The notes under the pieces are model-generated. The model did no database searches. It saw only the letters and a list, made by a program, of their open reading frames with translations, and was not told the DNA's origin. 38,970 nucleotides of DNA from Candidatus Nitrosopumilus sp. Lineage in GTDB: Archaea; Thermoproteota; Nitrososphaeria; Nitrososphaerales; Nitrosopumilaceae. The stretch lies in contig JANQNM010000107.1 in the NCBI GenBank assembly GCA_028279625.1, positions 1 to 38,970 of the forward strand, written 5' to 3'. How positions within the stretch are numbered: the first letter of the stretch is position 1; every line of letters begins with the position of its first letter. This document shows positions 1 through 6,999 of this stretch, piece by piece. The translations under genes and the position numbers were made by a program.

Positions 1-1
1 T

Positions 2-85
2 ATTTCTCAGAAAAATTTTACAGTATTGCAACCTGATCCACATCGATTTGATGGAGACATGAATGGAATAGGTTGTGAATCCTAG
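2..85 (+). CDS. 3' end of an excalibur-like protein (partial)
   Basis: An open frame runs in from the left edge and ends at TAG 83-85, leaving 27 residues. The tail contains DPHRFDGDMNGIGCES, which resembles the D-x-D-x-D-G-x-x-C-E calcium-binding signature of the excalibur domain, often found at the C-terminus of secreted nucleases and surface proteins. Only the last domain is visible, so the rest of the protein and its activity cannot be judged. The frame is too short to be conclusive, but the motif match makes a chance ORF unlikely. Confidence 0.6.
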   Translation: MSQKNFTVLQPDPHRFDGDMNGIGCES

Positions 86-107
86 TTTCTCTTTGGCAAG
101 AATGGAA

Positions 108-587
108 TTAGTTATGTGCATCTCGCTCTACTACAAACTTTTTTGAATCCAGTGCAGATTCTGAAATAATCTCCAGTCTACTAATAGGTAAAAGTTCAGT
201 CATATTCTGATAAGTAGAAGAATCTGCAGGATCTTTTGCATGTACAATCTGAACATATACTCGCATAGGATTCCACATTGAGGATTTTTTCTCAATCATT
301 GCCTTGATTTTTGCATAAGTTCCCCCTTGACTCATACCAGAGCGATAAATCCCAATGTTTTCTCCAGATTTATCAGGCTCCTCATAGATACAAATTGCAT
401 ATGTATCATCATCATTTTCAATAAAGGTAAGATGGACAAGTTTTGGATTCCATGTTTTGATAATTTTAGCAATCTTGGTAGCTTCATCTATCTTGACAAA
501 TAACGGAACTGCAATGGGATTTCCAGCATGAGTTCTCCATGCAAGTCCATAGAAATTACTCAACCATGAAAATTTTGCATCAGCCAT
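108..587 (-). CDS. Conserved hypothetical protein
   Basis: The product is about 159 residues if translation starts at the ATG at 587, which overlaps the TGA of the upstream gene by 8 nt (ATGGCTGA). This is a typical translational coupling and is preferred over an ATG 36 nt further upstream. I do not recognise the family. The composition is that of a soluble mixed alpha/beta protein with no signal peptide or membrane segment and no cysteine motif. It is the second gene of an apparent minus-strand operon with the 63-residue gene before it. It converges on the excalibur-like gene at the left edge. Confidence 0.75.
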   Translation of the reverse strand: MADAKFSWLSNFYGLAWRTHAGNPIAVPLFVKIDEATKIAKIIKTWNPKLVHLTFIENDDDTYAICIYEEPDKSGENIGIYRSGMSQGGTYAKIKAMIEKKSSMWNPMRVYVQIVHAKDPADSSTYQNMTELLPISRLEIISESALDSKKFVVERDAHN

Positions 588-771
588 GTCGCTCTTTAAT
601 GATTCGGGTAACTTCTGCAACAAGTTCTGTATCTTTTCTAACTAATTCATCTAATGCCTGGCGATACTCCTCATCACCCCATTTTGATTCAGCAAACATC
701 TGCTTTACCAAATTTACAATATCAGACTTGTTTCTTTGATGATTAATACGAGCATTTTCTAAATTATCCAT
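580..771 (-). CDS. Small helical hypothetical protein
   Basis: This 63-residue, highly charged protein is predicted to be almost wholly helical (for example KWGDEEYRQALDELVRKD). It has no signal peptide, no membrane segment and no cysteines. Its stop overlaps the start of the next minus-strand gene by 8 nt, so the two are probably co-translated. An opposite-strand ORF across this region is a shadow. The function is unknown; the size and coupling suggest an accessory subunit or regulator of its partner, which is inference only. Confidence 0.65.
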   Translation of the reverse strand: MDNLENARINHQRNKSDIVNLVKQMFAESKWGDEEYRQALDELVRKDTELVAEVTRIIKERHG

Positions 772-820
772 TCTTTGCTTTCACATCCGATTCCATCTTT
801 ATCACCATGGAATATATGAT

Positions 821-1090
821 TTAGACGTATTTTTCGTATAGCTGGTTTAGCATTGAATTGATTTTCTCATTTTCATGGTCCCCCCAGGAATCAGATTTTA
901 TCCTGATGTGAATATTGGCATCTTCAAGGTTTTTTGTGATTTTTGGATACATCATGCCTATGAAAAATGATTTTTTGTCCAGATGCATTTGTTCAGCTTT
1001 GTGCTGAAAGTAGCTCACCCATTCAGCTTCTGCATCTTGAAATGTTTCAATTACTATTCCTTGAATTTTTTCTTCAAATTCTCTATCCAA
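821..1090 (-). CDS. Hypothetical protein, 89 aa
   Basis: This is a soluble acidic protein with a helical N-terminal half (MDREFEEKIQGIVIETF) and a probable short beta region near NIHIRIKSDSWGD. No known domain is recognised. It lies 50 nt upstream of the small helical gene on the same strand, so it could head that operon. It is divergent from the helix-turn-helix gene at 1243, and the 152 bp between them contain several short repeats. Confidence 0.65.
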   Translation of the reverse strand: MDREFEEKIQGIVIETFQDAEAEWVSYFQHKAEQMHLDKKSFFIGMMYPKITKNLEDANIHIRIKSDSWGDHENEKINSMLNQLYEKYV

Positions 1091-1129
1091 TGATATGATT
1101 ATGAGGATTTGAGATTTAGATCTTTCTCT

Positions 1130-1149
1130 AACTATGCAGAACTATGCAG
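1130..1149. repeat. Tandem 10-bp direct repeat
   Basis: Two perfect, directly adjacent copies of aactatgcag sit in the intergenic region between the divergent genes starting at 1090 (minus) and 1243 (plus). Exactly one helical turn per copy would place a bound protein on the same DNA face twice. A regulatory role is inference. Confidence 0.5.
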
Positions 1150-1183
1150 TTTTTTTGAAAATTAAAAATTGATTTTATGTTGA

Positions 1184-1216
1184 CCTTAGGTTAAGGCGTA
1201 ACTAGTCAGATCTAGT
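1184..1216. promoter_or_regulatory. Two short inverted repeats, candidate operator
   Basis: CCTTA-ggt-TAAGG (1184-1196) is followed by ACTAG-tcagat-CTAGT (1201-1216), ending 27 bp before the GTG start of the helix-turn-helix gene. This spans the expected core-promoter position. A dimeric regulator, perhaps the downstream gene product itself, could bind here. That is inference from position and symmetry only. Confidence 0.4.
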
Positions 1217-1242
1217 AAATGTGAAAATAGCATAACAAAATT

Positions 1243-1788
1243 GTGGCATTAGTTCAAAAAAAGAAAGGAGGACCATATTCAAAAAATGACAAAGATAAAC
1301 GTCAAAAAGAGGTCTTTAGGTTGCATTTTGATTTAGGGTATTCGGCAGTAAAGATTTCAGAGATGATGAGTGTTAATCGAAATACAGTCAATAAGGATAT
1401 CAATTATTGGTATTCAATTTTGATGGAGGAATGGTATAATTTTAAAATCGAAGATTGGGGAGTAAAGCAGCTTCATCGTTTAGAGTCACAAAGTAGTTTA
1501 CTCAAAGAATTAGATTCTATTGAAGAACCATCAGTAAGATGTTCCATTAAAAGAATGATTATTGACATTGATTCAAGAATAATGAATTTTGTTACAAAAG
1601 TAAAATCTACTCAAAAACAAATTACAGATGAAGTAATTGATTTGTTTAATCATTTTGTAGAAAAAAAAGAAATGAAGACAAAGGTAATTGATGTAAATTC
1701 TTTGATGGAAGTAAGTCCTGAAACTGCTGAAAAGATTACAGAATTAATAAGAGAAGACAAGAAAAATAGATATAACATAACTGAATAA
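1243..1788 (+). CDS. Helix-turn-helix DNA-binding protein
   Basis: The product is 181 residues from a GTG start. Residues about 20-55 form a probable helix-turn-helix: a helix, then GYSAVKISEMMSVNRNTVNK, the pattern of a terminase-small-subunit or sigma-like HTH in which the second helix reads DNA. The N-terminus is very basic (KKKGGPYSKNDKDKRQK). The remainder is charged and helical, probably for dimerisation, with no membrane segment. It stands alone on the plus strand, divergent from small hypothetical genes and preceded by inverted repeats that could be its own operator. It may be a transcription factor; a mobile-element origin is possible, but no other mobile gene is nearby. Confidence 0.75.
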   Translation: MALVQKKKGGPYSKNDKDKRQKEVFRLHFDLGYSAVKISEMMSVNRNTVNKDINYWYSILMEEWYNFKIEDWGVKQLHRLESQSSLLKELDSIEEPSVRCSIKRMIIDIDSRIMNFVTKVKSTQKQITDEVIDLFNHFVEKKEMKTKVIDVNSLMEVSPETAEKITELIREDKKNRYNITE

Positions 1789-1858
1789 ATTATTAAAATT
1801 TATTTTTTACATTTTGAAATGCCTAAATACTTTAGTATTACCTTATGAGTTACATACT

Positions 1859-2803
1859 ATGGACCATGGAGAGATAGATGCAATTACAAAAAAAGGATTA
1901 AAAATTCTACAAGAAAGAATCAAAAAAGCAGAAATTCCTGAGACAATACTTGACAAGAACATAAAGATTGCAACATGGAACATTAGAAAACTAGCTGGAA
2001 GAAGAAAAGAAATTTCACTACATTATCTTGCTGAAATTCTATCAAACTTTAACATGATTGCAATTACTGAACTTACAACAAATACAGATGATCTTGAAGA
2101 GATAATGAAAATTTTGGGTCCTTATTGGAAGGTGCTTTATTCTGATGTTAACATGGATGCAAAAGGCAACGGAGAAAGAATTGCTTATCTTTATGATGGT
2201 AGAATCATTGAATTTACTGGATTAGCAGCTGAAGCTGATCCAATTAGACTAGAGCCTGAAAATGAAGATGATGAATGGGTTCCTGCATTGACCTGGTGGC
2301 GAAGTCCTTATCTTGCATCCTTTAAGGCTGGCAGGTTAGAATTTGTGATGTTAACTGCTCATGTAAGATGGGGTGAAAAGCACCATACTGATGAAGAAAA
2401 AGAAGAGTTTCGAAGACAGGCTCTTGACAAACTTGCTGACTGGATTGCAGAGAGAAGGAAAAAGAAGCATGTAAAGGGTAAGGACATGATTGTTCTAGGA
2501 GACTTTAACATCCCATCAATTGACAGTCCTTTGTTTGATGCAATAATAAAAAATGGACTTAAGACACATGAGGATATTCTTGGTGATAAAGGAACCAATC
2601 TTGCACGAGACAAGAGATATGATCAGATTTTTTATCACAAAAAATACGTAAAAAAGATTGAAGAAGCAGGTGCAGTTGATTTTTACGAAGGCGATTATCG
2701 GGCATTATATCCAAAAGAGGACTTTCCATCAATGACTCTTGAGAAATTCAAGTACCAAATTTCAGACCATCTCCCATTATGGATTAATATGAATTTAGAA
2801 TAA
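1859..2803 (+). CDS. Endonuclease/exonuclease/phosphatase family protein
   Basis: A 314-residue protein of the EEP (DNase I/AP endonuclease-like) fold, a Mg2+-dependent phosphodiesterase or phosphatase superfamily. The family landmarks are present in order: KIATWNIRKL at the first strand, the metal-binding glutamate in AITELT, LTAHVRWG, the GDFNIPS motif with catalytic Asp and Asn, and a terminal SDHLPLW with the Asp-His pair. No signal peptide is evident. The ATG at 1859 is preferred; a TTG at 1814 in the same frame would add 15 unremarkable residues. The substrate (DNA, phosphoinositide-like lipid or nucleotide) cannot be told from sequence. It appears monocistronic. Confidence 0.85.
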   Translation: MDHGEIDAITKKGLKILQERIKKAEIPETILDKNIKIATWNIRKLAGRRKEISLHYLAEILSNFNMIAITELTTNTDDLEEIMKILGPYWKVLYSDVNMDAKGNGERIAYLYDGRIIEFTGLAAEADPIRLEPENEDDEWVPALTWWRSPYLASFKAGRLEFVMLTAHVRWGEKHHTDEEKEEFRRQALDKLADWIAERRKKKHVKGKDMIVLGDFNIPSIDSPLFDAIIKNGLKTHEDILGDKGTNLARDKRYDQIFYHKKYVKKIEEAGAVDFYEGDYRALYPKEDFPSMTLEKFKYQISDHLPLWINMNLE

Positions 2804-2847
2804 TCAGTCTAGATCGCTGTAAAAAAGATAAATGATATTATGATGTT

Positions 2848-3009
2848 ATGAATTACCTGACAATAGAAGAATGAATTTCACAAGTTGAAGAATTTCTAGA
2901 TACAGCAACTAAAGGATTAGATCATAGTACTATTGCATGGTTAAAACAGCAATTTGAGGAGAACATAGGAGATTTCTTAGATGAGGATCCCCATAGTCTA
3001 AAAGTTACC
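2848..3009 (+). other. In-frame 5' extension of the PIN gene interrupted by TGA
   Basis: ATG 2848 opens a frame continuous with the PIN gene that starts at 3010, with a single interruption: TGA at codon 9 (2872-2874). After the TGA, 45 sense codons read like coding sequence (helical, charged, for example EEFLDTATKGLDHS) and contain no ATG, GTG or TTG until 3010. An AT-rich promoter-like stretch (aaaaaagataaatga) lies just before 2848, whereas nothing similar precedes 3010. This looks like a former N-terminal extension cut by a TGG-to-TGA change, or a sequencing error, or an unusually long leader. Confidence 0.5.
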
Positions 3010-3924
3010 ATGGTACTTGATGCAAATATAGCTATTAGTACAATTCAGAACTTCGATTCAAAACATAATTCAATTTTACATCATCTAAAAGATAATCCAA
3101 TGTTTTCCATAATTGCTCCTCCAGTCATTGAAAAAGAAGTATTGAAGTTTATTGAAGATGCTGAAGAATTTTCATTAAAAAAAGAATACAAAACAAGATG
3201 GAAGAAATTAAAAAAAGCTATACAGATTAAAGAAATTTCAGATAAACGAATTAAAGAGGCAGCATTAAAAATAACTAAAACTCGCGATCCTAAAGATAAC
3301 GATTATGTTGCATTGTACATTGAAACAAATTCTAATGCAATTCTAACTAGAGACAATGATTTTGATGATTTTTCTGTAAGAAAGTTTGATATCGATAAAT
3401 TAGATAAAATTGTGGGTACCTTTCATAGAGGTGTTTACTCTTTTTTTATTTTTCACGATACACTTCCCAGAGTTTTTGAACTGGCAGGCAAAATTGTTGT
3501 AACCATCATAAAAAATGCTTTAGGAATTTTATCTCTGATTGTTTCAATAATGAAAAATGTTGCAACGCAGTCAATTGAGAAATTAATTGAATTATTTTCA
3601 AAAATTCCTAAAAGTGCTCAAAAAACTATTGGAACTGTACTTTTGATAGGAGGATTACTTTCTTTGATAATACTTGCTTTAAAAGATGATTTACGTGCTA
3701 ATTTTAGTAAGAAAATTTCATCAATGGTTCAAAAAGTTAAAAAAATTCTTAAAAAAATTATTCACTGGATCGCAAAATCTATTGATGTCTTACTTAGTTT
3801 TACTGAAAAAGCTACTCCTTATGGAATTATATCCTTAGAAATTATTACCGCCATACAAGTTAACATAGAAGCGATTTCTAAAGAACTGGAGGAATTAAGT
3901 ATGGATCCTGCTTCTTATGCATAG
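3010..3924 (+). CDS. PIN-domain protein with membrane-spanning C-terminal region
   Basis: The product is 304 residues. Residues 1-125 form a PIN-like ribonuclease domain: MVLDANIAI with Asp4, a glutamate pair near residues 41-43, DPKDNDYVALY with the third acidic site, and ILTRDNDFDDF with the fourth. This is the usual four-acid Mg2+ site of toxin-type PIN nucleases. Residues about 161-181 are hydrophobic and 207-224 (GTVLLIGGLLSLIILA) are a clear membrane span, followed by a basic region and another helix. PIN domains tethered to a membrane are unusual. No antitoxin-like gene adjoins. The start at 3010 is the first available codon, but the frame extends upstream past one TGA to 2848. Confidence 0.75.
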   Translation: MVLDANIAISTIQNFDSKHNSILHHLKDNPMFSIIAPPVIEKEVLKFIEDAEEFSLKKEYKTRWKKLKKAIQIKEISDKRIKEAALKITKTRDPKDNDYVALYIETNSNAILTRDNDFDDFSVRKFDIDKLDKIVGTFHRGVYSFFIFHDTLPRVFELAGKIVVTIIKNALGILSLIVSIMKNVATQSIEKLIELFSKIPKSAQKTIGTVLLIGGLLSLIILALKDDLRANFSKKISSMVQKVKKILKKIIHWIAKSIDVLLSFTEKATPYGIISLEIITAIQVNIEAISKELEELSMDPASYA

Positions 3925-3958
3925 TTAAAGAATCAGAATTTCAAAAATAAAAGAAGAG

Positions 3959-5239
3959 TTAGTTTGCAGGAACTGCAATACCTCTATCAATCATCTTTAG
4001 TGCAGTATCGGCTTTGAGACACATTGCCACACCATTTGATGACTTTAAGACAAGAGAATATCCTTCACGACACTCTACTTCAGCTGCATCTACGCCTGCT
4101 GCAATCTGAGTTCGTGGAGTAATCCATGCTAGTTGCAAGTCTTTTGCCTTTTCAATGAAATCTTCTCTAAGTTGTTGCTTGTCTTCATCACTCATGCCAG
4201 ATGCCTTTTCACGGAGTTCAGCCTTGAAGGCCTTCATCTCTGCTATTCTATCATGAATCATAGAACGACGCTCATCAGACATGTTATACTTCATCTTTTT
4301 GATGTGGTCTTTGAACTTTATTTTCAGCTCTGAGTGTTTCTTGTCAAGATCACCGTGTTTTTCACGATACTTCATCTTGATTTCTTGCATTCTCTCATCT
4401 GAAATATCAGCATGTCCCATAATCATTGCCTTGAGGCGATGAGATTTGTCTGATAGTTTCATGGCTTTGATTTTGTCATGCATCTTGTCTTTCATACCAT
4501 CATGATGCTTTTTCTTGTAGTCTTCTCGCTGTTCAGGTGTCATAGAGCACCAATCGGAAATTCTATCAAGTTTAGCTACATCAGTAATTTCAGCTGCTCT
4601 GTCTGATTCAGACATTGCACATAGTCTATCATAATTCATGTGATGTTTCTTGTTTGCCATTTTGTCATGCATCTTGTCTTTCATTTTCTCTTTCATGTGA
4701 GCTTTGTACTCTTCTCTGTGTTCAGAAATAAAGTCACGTTTTCGGTCTTCATCAAGTGAGCAATATCTATCCATTTTTTCTACATGGTCTGCTGCTTTGT
4801 CATGTTTTGCAATGTATTCTTTCTTGTCTTCGTCTGTCATCTCACAGTATCTATCTAGATGTGCTCTCATGTCATGTGCATGATCTTTTCTGTAATCATT
4901 TGCATATTTTTTGATCTCATGTCGGATTCTGTCTTTATGTTCTTCAATCATCTCCTCAATCTCTTCTCGTTCATCTTCAGACATTTCACAATAGTTTAGC
5001 AATCTGTCTGCATATGGAGAGAGTCTTGGATGATTAGAGATTACTTTACGTTTCTCTTCATCTGAAAGATCACAGAATCTGTCAAGCAAATCATCAAGCT
5101 CATAATCGTCATGTTCTTCGTATTTGTCATAATCTTTGTATTCATCATGATCTTCGGATTCAGCAAATGCAGTACCTGCACTAACGCCAAACACTAGAAC
5201 CATAGATAAAACAACGCTTAGAAGTTGTACATTTTTCAT
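3959..5239 (-). CDS. Secreted Cys/His/Met-rich repeat protein
   Basis: The preprotein is 426 residues. The start ATG at 5239 is chosen because it begins a signal peptide ending GVSAGTAFA and lies 26 nt after the TATA-like element at 5261-5270; an upstream start would bury the signal. The mature protein is extremely charged and helical. It contains three repeat units of about 76 residues, each with two aromatic-Cys-x-(Met/Leu)-(Ser/Thr) motifs 28, 28 and 24 residues apart, separated by Lys/His/Met/Asp-rich helices such as MKEKMKDKMHDKM. The last 45 residues form a separate two-cysteine module (VECREGYSLVLKSS, then MCLKADTALKM) that recurs in thaumarchaeal secreted proteins. Metal (copper) binding is a plausible inference from His/Met content; the function is not established. 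Confidence 0.8.
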   Translation of the reverse strand: MKNVQLLSVVLSMVLVFGVSAGTAFAESEDHDEYKDYDKYEEHDDYELDDLLDRFCDLSDEEKRKVISNHPRLSPYADRLLNYCEMSEDEREEIEEMIEEHKDRIRHEIKKYANDYRKDHAHDMRAHLDRYCEMTDEDKKEYIAKHDKAADHVEKMDRYCSLDEDRKRDFISEHREEYKAHMKEKMKDKMHDKMANKKHHMNYDRLCAMSESDRAAEITDVAKLDRISDWCSMTPEQREDYKKKHHDGMKDKMHDKIKAMKLSDKSHRLKAMIMGHADISDERMQEIKMKYREKHGDLDKKHSELKIKFKDHIKKMKYNMSDERRSMIHDRIAEMKAFKAELREKASGMSDEDKQQLREDFIEKAKDLQLAWITPRTQIAAGVDAAEVECREGYSLVLKSSNGVAMCLKADTALKMIDRGIAVPAN

Positions 5240-5260
5240 TGAACGATTTTGAAGCTTATC

Positions 5261-5270
5261 GATATAAAGG
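5261..5270 (-). promoter_or_regulatory. TATA box of the Cys-repeat secreted protein gene
   Basis: On the minus strand CCTTTATATC is centred 26 nt upstream of ATG 5239, the spacing expected for a leaderless archaeal transcript. It supports the internal start over the longer frame. Confidence 0.6.
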
Positions 5271-5320
5271 GACGCGAAGAAAGCCGTCGTAATCATTAAA
5301 AGCAATAATGTCTGATTTGA

Positions 5321-5512
5321 TCAGTTTTCCCGAGATACATCAACCTCATCTATGATTTTACGCATGCATGCATGACAGATAACTGATTTTTCAGGCATGT
5401 TTCTAATCACATCATGGTCCTGAAATACTGAATCATATGTTGCTCCAATTACTATCTTGTTTGTCCAGACCTCAAAGTCTTCTTTTTTCTTGGAGCAAAC
5501 AAAACAGTTCAT
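5321..5512 (-). CDS. Small zinc-finger protein
   Basis: This 63-residue protein has an N-terminal CFVC pair and a C-terminal CHAC pair about 45 residues apart, the layout of a single zinc site closing a small globular domain. There is no signal peptide or membrane segment. It sits upstream of the Cys-repeat secreted protein gene on the same strand but is separated from it by that gene's own promoter. The specific family was not recognised. A structural or nucleic-acid-binding role is common for such thaumarchaeal miniproteins, which is inference. Confidence 0.7.
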   Translation of the reverse strand: MNCFVCSKKKEDFEVWTNKIVIGATYDSVFQDHDVIRNMPEKSVICHACMRKIIDEVDVSREN

Positions 5513-5580
5513 AGTATTTTTGGCGTTTTTATCTCCTTAAGGCTTTGCAGGTTAATATTGAATGAATACCAACTAGTTGT

Positions 5581-5766
5581 ATGGTTCTGCTCTTTATTGC
5601 AATTGCAGTAGGTGTTCTGATTCTAACAATACTGATTGTAAAATATTTCAAGACAAATCCAACTGAAGTTCTGGGAATGGATATGAAATGCAAAAGGTGT
5701 GGAATGAAGATAACTGGAACATATTGTCCTAAATGTGAAAAAGACAAAAAGACATTTGGGGTATGA
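5581..5766 (+). CDS. Membrane-anchored zinc-ribbon miniprotein
   Basis: The product is 61 residues. An N-terminal membrane helix (residues 2-21, VLLFIAIAVGVLILTILIV) is followed by a short linker and a zinc ribbon formed by CKRC and CPKC. A TATA-like element (taatattga, about 5551-5559) lies about 25 bp before the ATG, consistent with a leaderless transcript. A long minus-strand ORF across the same bases is rejected as a shadow. The ribbon probably faces the cytoplasm given the lysine-rich flank. The role is unknown. Confidence 0.75.
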   Translation: MVLLFIAIAVGVLILTILIVKYFKTNPTEVLGMDMKCKRCGMKITGTYCPKCEKDKKTFGV

Positions 5767-5874
5767 TCATCGTCCTGTCGTATAAAGAACATACAATATT
5801 ACAGAAACAACACTACTGATTCCAACAATTATTGCCATCTCTCGTCCAGAAAATACTCCTGCTCTAATACTCAT
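5767..5874 (-). CDS. Tiny single-span membrane protein
   Basis: A 35-codon ORF beginning MSIRAGVFSGREMAI, with a central hydrophobic stretch IIVGISSVVSVILYVLY and a short basic end. Its stop abuts the stop of the convergent zinc-ribbon gene, which ends at 5766. The positive residues before the span and the clean hydrophobic core look like a genuine small membrane protein, and it fills an otherwise empty stretch. It has no recognised family, and such short ORFs can arise by chance. Confidence 0.45.
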   Translation of the reverse strand: MSIRAGVFSGREMAIIVGISSVVSVILYVLYTTGR

Positions 5875-5970
5875 AATGTTTGAGAATGTGTGGTTCTTTT
5901 TTAAGATTAGTGAATTTCATCTTTGAGATTTGCAAGTGCCTTTAAGTTACATTCTAACAAATTCATTTCC

Positions 5971-6399
5971 ATGATAAATCCAGAATTAACTAAACTATTA
6001 GATTCTCAAGATATACTAGATGTCCTAAAAGATTCAGTTACATATCAATTCCAAAAGCTTCAAGACATTCAAAAGACAACTGAAGGAAGAGACTGGTATG
6101 GAGAACTTCCTCAAATTGTTAAAGGCAAAATTGATAGTTACATAGAAGACTATGAGAAACTAGTTGGAATTCTAAAGCAAGACCTTGATGGTATCAAAGC
6201 AGAAATGAACAAGGGGTATTACTTTTGGAGACTGGTGCGCTCTGCTTGCAAGACATACCAAACTGACATTACAGAATATGATCATCAGCTAAACCAGGAA
6301 TTCAACCTCAAAGAGACTGAAGCAATTTCAGAGAATACTGTTCTTGCTGAATGCATAAGGGTACTAGACCAGCACGCAGTAGAGAACCACCAAGAATAG
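5971..6399 (+). CDS. Hypothetical soluble helical protein
   Basis: The product is 142 residues from the ATG at 5971 (MINPELTKLLDSQDIL); a TTG 48 nt upstream gives a longer but less likely start. The protein is alpha-helical and charged with probable coiled-coil character (for example YEKLVGILKQDLDGIKAEMN), and has two isolated cysteines. No signal or membrane segment is evident. The next plus-strand gene, a two-span membrane protein, begins within about 40 nt of its stop, so they are probably co-transcribed. The family is not recognised. Confidence 0.75.
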   Translation: MINPELTKLLDSQDILDVLKDSVTYQFQKLQDIQKTTEGRDWYGELPQIVKGKIDSYIEDYEKLVGILKQDLDGIKAEMNKGYYFWRLVRSACKTYQTDITEYDHQLNQEFNLKETEAISENTVLAECIRVLDQHAVENHQE

Positions 6400-6437
6400 C
6401 AGTACCCTTTTTGTATGAAAAAGTGCAAAGAGATCTT

Positions 6438-6683
6438 GTGAATGATTCAAAGGTTATTCAACGCTCAAAAAACGGACTAGCATACATCATCATAGGAGCA
6501 TTAATCCCGGTTTTCCCATTCTACCTATTCATATCACACTATCTATCATTAGGAATGCCATTTGCCTGCATTCATTATGGATGGTTTTCTGATTGCGGTC
6601 TATATGCAGGAATTTGGCTGGTTACTGAAGCAATAGGACTTTGTATTATCACAAAGGGATTATTTCTTAAATTCAAAAACTAG
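6438..6683 (+). CDS. Small two-span membrane protein
   Basis: The product is about 81 residues if started at GTG 6438 (TTG 6411 and GTG 6423 are in-frame alternatives). It has two hydrophobic segments (YIIIGALIPVFPFYLFI and YAGIWLVTEAIGLCIIT) around a loop with two cysteines (ACIHYGWFSDCG) that could form an extracytoplasmic disulfide. The N-terminal part of the longer frame overlaps the previous gene out of phase and looks non-coding, so a later start was chosen. Its TAG overlaps the stop of the convergent zinc-ribbon gene. No family was recognised. Confidence 0.65.
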   Translation: MNDSKVIQRSKNGLAYIIIGALIPVFPFYLFISHYLSLGMPFACIHYGWFSDCGLYAGIWLVTEAIGLCIITKGLFLKFKN

Positions 6684-6913
6684 TTTACGCCTTTTCTGCG
6701 AGATAGTTTTTCAGCTGGAAAGTTTGAAGTTTTATCAAATTCTTCTAGTTTCTTTGCAACTGCCTCTCTTTCCTCGTCTGTCTGCTCACGAACGATAACG
6801 TCTTCAGCATTAGTAAAGTTCCTGCATGTTTTGCACAACCATAGAGTCTCTTTTTCTGTCTCGTGATATTCAGGATATCTCCTGTCACTGCACTGCTTGC
6901 AAAATAGAGGCAT
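6680..6913 (-). CDS. Zinc-ribbon miniprotein
   Basis: The product is 77 residues from the ATG at 6913 (MPLFCKQCSDRRYPEYHE). CKQC and CKTC pairs 19 residues apart form a zinc ribbon at residues 5-30, and the remainder is a charged helix rich in Glu and Lys. A longer frame to 6946 would add 11 hydrophobic residues before the first cysteine and is judged less likely. It ends tail to tail with the membrane protein gene on the other strand (4 nt overlap). The function is unknown; it is one of at least five such miniproteins in this window. Confidence 0.7.
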   Translation of the reverse strand: MPLFCKQCSDRRYPEYHETEKETLWLCKTCRNFTNAEDVIVREQTDEEREAVAKKLEEFDKTSNFPAEKLSRRKGVN

Positions 6914-6971
6914 GATAATCTTGAAAATAATAGGCAACTTAAACATTTGAGAATCATTTCTTCTTTGGTTT

Positions 6972-6978
6972 TTTATAC
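6972..6978 (+). promoter_or_regulatory. TATA box for the gene at 7000
   Basis: The sequence tttatac is centred about 25 bp before GTG 7000, matching the archaeal TATA-to-start spacing for leaderless mRNA and supporting the GTG as start. Confidence 0.55.
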
Positions 6979-6999
6979 CAAAAACAGCCTAGATTAGGC

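Noticed and set aside
2872-2874. TGA read through as selenocysteine or pyrrolysine
   Set aside because: Pyrrolysine uses TAG, no SECIS-like hairpin was evident, and selenocysteine machinery is not known in this lineage. A Trp-to-stop change is simpler.
5529-5792. 87-residue minus-strand ORF across the membrane zinc-ribbon gene
   Set aside because: The plus-strand frame has a membrane span plus CxxC pairs and a TATA box; the antisense product has no coherent features.
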